A stretch of DNA of 6,530 nt, taken from contig JAHENU010000113.1 of assembly GCA_018609855.1 (NCBI GenBank), positions 1 through 6,530 of the forward strand, read 5' to 3'. Of the stretch, positions 5,514 to 6,530 are shown piece by piece. The DNA comes from Candidatus Nanohaloarchaea archaeon. Lineage in GTDB: Archaea; Nanohalarchaeota; Nanosalinia; Nanosalinales; JAHENU01. The number at the start of each line of letters is the position of its first letter. Positions within the stretch are counted from its first letter, which is position 1. Below the pieces are notes generated by a model, which worked only from the letters and a program-made list of their open reading frames with translations, ran no database searches and was not told the DNA's origin. The position numbers and the translations under genes were made by a program.

Positions 5514-6046
5514 ATATCTCGCAAGTTGTTTTGCATAGTCTCAATGCCTTGCTCAACGTCATTATAGGTTTTGCCTCCTGTGCAGACGATTTTCCCTGAG
5601 CTGAACAATAGAAATGCTACTTTCGGCTCTTCTAACCGATATACAAGCCCAGGAAACTGCTCAGGCTCGTATTCGGTTCCTACTAGCTCAAAGGCAATTC
5701 GATTTAGGTTGAGTGGTTCATTGAGATGTGACGATGCCACGATATTTTGCACTTCTATATCCGCCGCACCGTCTATGTGTACGTCGACTTGTTCTAATTC
5801 CTCGATGATTTTTTCTACCGCTATTTTTGCCTGGTCTGGGCTTTTCGTTCCTGTACACACTACTTTGCCAGAACCAAAGAGCAATGCAGCGGCTTTCGGC
5901 TCTTCTAACCGATATACAAGCCCAGGAAACTGCTCAGGCTCATATTCTGTGTTGTCAAGATGCATGGCAATTCTGTCTAACGGAATCATCATGTTCAAAG
6001 AACAGGATGCTACTACATTTTCTATGGTAATTTCAGATGCAGCCAT
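5498..6046 (-). CDS. tbp: TATA-box-binding protein (TBP)
   Basis: TBP binds the TATA box and, with TFB, recruits archaeal RNA polymerase. The 182 residues form two direct repeats of exactly 91, the usual saddle architecture: ITIENVVASCSLN at 6-18 matches IEVQNIVASSHLN at about 97-109. YEPEQFPGLVYRLEEPK is identical in both halves (35-51 and 126-142), followed by LLFGSGKVVCTG at 55-66 and LLFSSGKIVCTG in the second half. Length is typical and there is no acidic C-terminal tail. The ATG at 6046 has a very strong GGGAGGGTGA 4 nt upstream and canonical TTTAAATA boxes 55-70 bp upstream, so it heads its transcript with a leader of roughly 30 nt. mcm follows after 62 bp. The coding DNA has a long perfect internal repeat unlike ordinary divergence between TBP halves. 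Confidence 0.97.
   Translation of the reverse strand: MAASEITIENVVASCSLNMMIPLDRIAMHLDNTEYEPEQFPGLVYRLEEPKAAALLFGSGKVVCTGTKSPDQAKIAVEKIIEELEQVDVHIDGAADIEVQNIVASSHLNEPLNLNRIAFELVGTEYEPEQFPGLVYRLEEPKVAFLLFSSGKIVCTGGKTYNDVEQGIETMQNNLRDIGALP
5620..5674 (-). repeat. Intragenic direct repeat in tbp, copy in second half
   Basis: This copy matches 5893-5947 over 55 bp with one mismatch; the 49 bp at 5620-5668 are perfect. The copies are offset by exactly 273 bp (91 codons), the length of one TBP half. It encodes EYEPEQFPGLVYRLEEPK, and the only difference is a synonymous Tyr codon (TAC here, TAT in the other copy). Confidence 0.93.
5893..5947 (-). repeat. Intragenic direct repeat in tbp, copy in first half
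   Basis: Partner of 5620-5674. Sixteen consecutive codons (Glu36 to Lys51) are identical to Glu127 to Lys142, including mixed codon choices for Pro, Glu and Leu. Outside the block the two halves diverge at once in both DNA and protein. Confidence 0.93.
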
Positions 6047-6050
6047 GGTT

Positions 6051-6060
6051 TCACCCTCCC
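6051..6060 (-). promoter_or_regulatory. Strong Shine-Dalgarno GGGAGGGTGA for tbp
   Basis: It ends 4 nt before the tbp ATG and combines GGAGG-like and GGTGA cores. It is the strongest binding site in the window, in line with a highly expressed general transcription factor. Confidence 0.75.
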
Positions 6061-6100
6061 TGTTATAAGAGTATGTTCTGCTGTTCCATCAGAAAGTAAC

Positions 6101-6119
6101 TATTTAAATGTATTTAAAA
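6101..6119 (-). promoter_or_regulatory. tbp promoter with two tandem TATA boxes
   Basis: On the minus strand TTTAAATA occurs twice, 10 bp apart (about 6111-6118 and 6101-6108), within TTTAAATACATTTAAATA. Both match the archaeal TTTAWATA consensus. The proximal box is about 55-60 bp upstream of the tbp ATG, predicting a leader of about 30 nt that contains the Shine-Dalgarno. TBP itself would bind here, so autoregulation is possible but not shown. Confidence 0.72.
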
Positions 6120-6152
6120 ACGGCCTCGTCTTGTTGTTTCTTTGCGATAGTG

Positions 6153-6166
6153 AATACATATGTATT
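6153..6166. repeat. 14-bp perfect palindrome AATACATATGTATT upstream of tbp
   Basis: The 14 bp are perfectly self-complementary and lie about 35 bp upstream of the tbp TATA boxes, 12 bp past the stop codon of the acyl-CoA synthetase gene. It could be an operator for a dimeric regulator or a chance AT-rich palindrome. No second copy is visible in the window, apart from the related ATGTATTT at 6108-6115. Confidence 0.4.
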
Positions 6167-6177
6167 TGTCGGTGTCT

Positions 6178-6530
6178 TTACGATGCGTTGTGCCGGTAAC
6201 TGAGTGCAGCGTCAGCAACTACAACATTGTTTCCGTCAGCGATGACAGGATTAAGATCTAAGGAATCAATTTGTGGCTGGTCCTCTATTAGTTCAGACAC
6301 TTTTACCAAAATGGATACGAGTGTCTTTTTATTGACTGGCTTAAATTGCCGAAACCCTTCTAACACAGCGGCACTCTGCATGTCTCGCAGGAGGTCCCAT
6401 GCATCATACTGGCGTAATGGTATGTGGCGGAAGTGAACATCTTCTATTAATTCGACATAGATGCCTCCAAGTCCGAACATAAGCATATGTCCGAATTGTG
6501 GGTCGTTATTGACTCCAATAATTAATTTTA
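6178..6530 (-). CDS. ADP-forming acyl-CoA synthetase, ATP-grasp (beta) portion, C-terminal fragment
   Basis: The frame is open to the window edge; the 117 visible residues are the C-terminal end of the ATP-grasp part of an ADP-forming acetyl/acyl-CoA synthetase. This archaeal enzyme converts acyl-CoA, ADP and phosphate to acid, CoA and ATP, making ATP by substrate-level phosphorylation. KLIIGVNNDPQFGHMLMFGL continuing GGIYVELIEDVHFRHIPL matches the family block 'iiGv.rDpqFGp.vmfGlGGi.vE...D..FR..Pl', and IDSLDLNPV near the end is the ATP-grasp LDxNP motif that helps bind metal and nucleotide. Some usually conserved tail positions differ: LEGFRQ where LkGyRG is common, and ADAALSY where vDARi is common. 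An ATG at 6486 lies inside the conserved block and is not the start. Whether this is a separate beta subunit or the C-terminus of an alpha-beta fusion cannot be told here. It ends 131 bp before tbp and is probably a separate transcript. Confidence 0.92.
   Translation of the reverse strand, partial: KLIIGVNNDPQFGHMLMFGLGGIYVELIEDVHFRHIPLRQYDAWDLLRDMQSAAVLEGFRQFKPVNKKTLVSILVKVSELIEDQPQIDSLDLNPVIADGNNVVVADAALSYRHNAS

Noticed and set aside
5571..6068. A 165-codon plus-strand open frame across tbp
   Set aside because: It is antisense to the unmistakable TBP. Its internal repetition (SSNRYTSPGNCSGSYSV twice) is just the complement of the TBP half repeat.
6116..6130. T5 run after GAGGCCG as a terminator for the acyl-CoA synthetase gene
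   Set aside because: The T-run is part of the tbp TATA region, there is no hairpin, and five T residues are too common here to call.
1..6530. CRISPR arrays, tRNAs, rRNAs, transposases, attachment sites, toxin-antitoxin or defence genes
   Set aside because: I looked on both strands and saw none. Nearly all of the window is covered by core housekeeping genes, and the longest gene-free stretch is 131 bp.

Overview
The window is archaeal chromosomal DNA. It encodes TATA-binding protein, an MCM replicative helicase, an RPA-type single-strand-binding protein, topoisomerase VI subunit B, aIF1A, aIF2-beta and a Pno1/Dim2-like KH protein, a set that does not occur together in bacteria. Topo VI plus an RPA32-like protein points to a euryarchaeal or DPANN-type genome, but I cannot name a lineage from sequence alone. 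Composition is moderate in GC and even throughout. Genes are packed tightly, and I see no insertion sequence, tRNA, rRNA or CRISPR array.

Layout from right to left, following transcription of the minus strand. At 6530-6178 is the C-terminal end of an ADP-forming acyl-CoA synthetase ATP-grasp subunit. A 131-bp spacer follows, with a strong two-box TATA promoter and a 14-bp palindrome. Next comes the block tbp - mcm - RPA-like OB protein - aIF2-beta (6046-2236). It is interrupted only by a 62-bp tbp-mcm gap containing a strong hairpin plus T-tract, and by a 53-bp mcm-OB gap. A single plus-strand gene, a DUF192 protein (1891-2235), lies between this block and the next. Its stop codon abuts the aIF2-beta stop codon with no spacer. 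From a short divergent promoter, the second minus-strand block runs aIF1A - KH protein - top6B (1813 to beyond position 1), with gaps of 4 and 6 bp.

The first block joins transcription initiation (TBP), replication (MCM and the OB protein) and translation initiation (aIF2-beta). The second joins translation initiation (aIF1A), small-subunit assembly (KH protein) and DNA topology (Topo VI-B). The second resembles the well-known archaeal aIF1A-RIO1-KH-Top6B-Top6A neighbourhood, but the RIO1 kinase gene is missing from its usual place. Ribosome-binding sites are strong within the blocks (GGTGA or AGGGAGG, 4-5 nt before the start) and weak or absent at the divergent promoter, where leaderless transcripts are likely.

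I do not see a previously undescribed multi-gene system. The most interesting signals are a 49-bp perfect repeat between the two halves of tbp that looks like gene conversion, a terminator-like hairpin overlapping the tbp stop codon upstream of mcm, the missing RIO1 gene, and a degenerate first KH domain.
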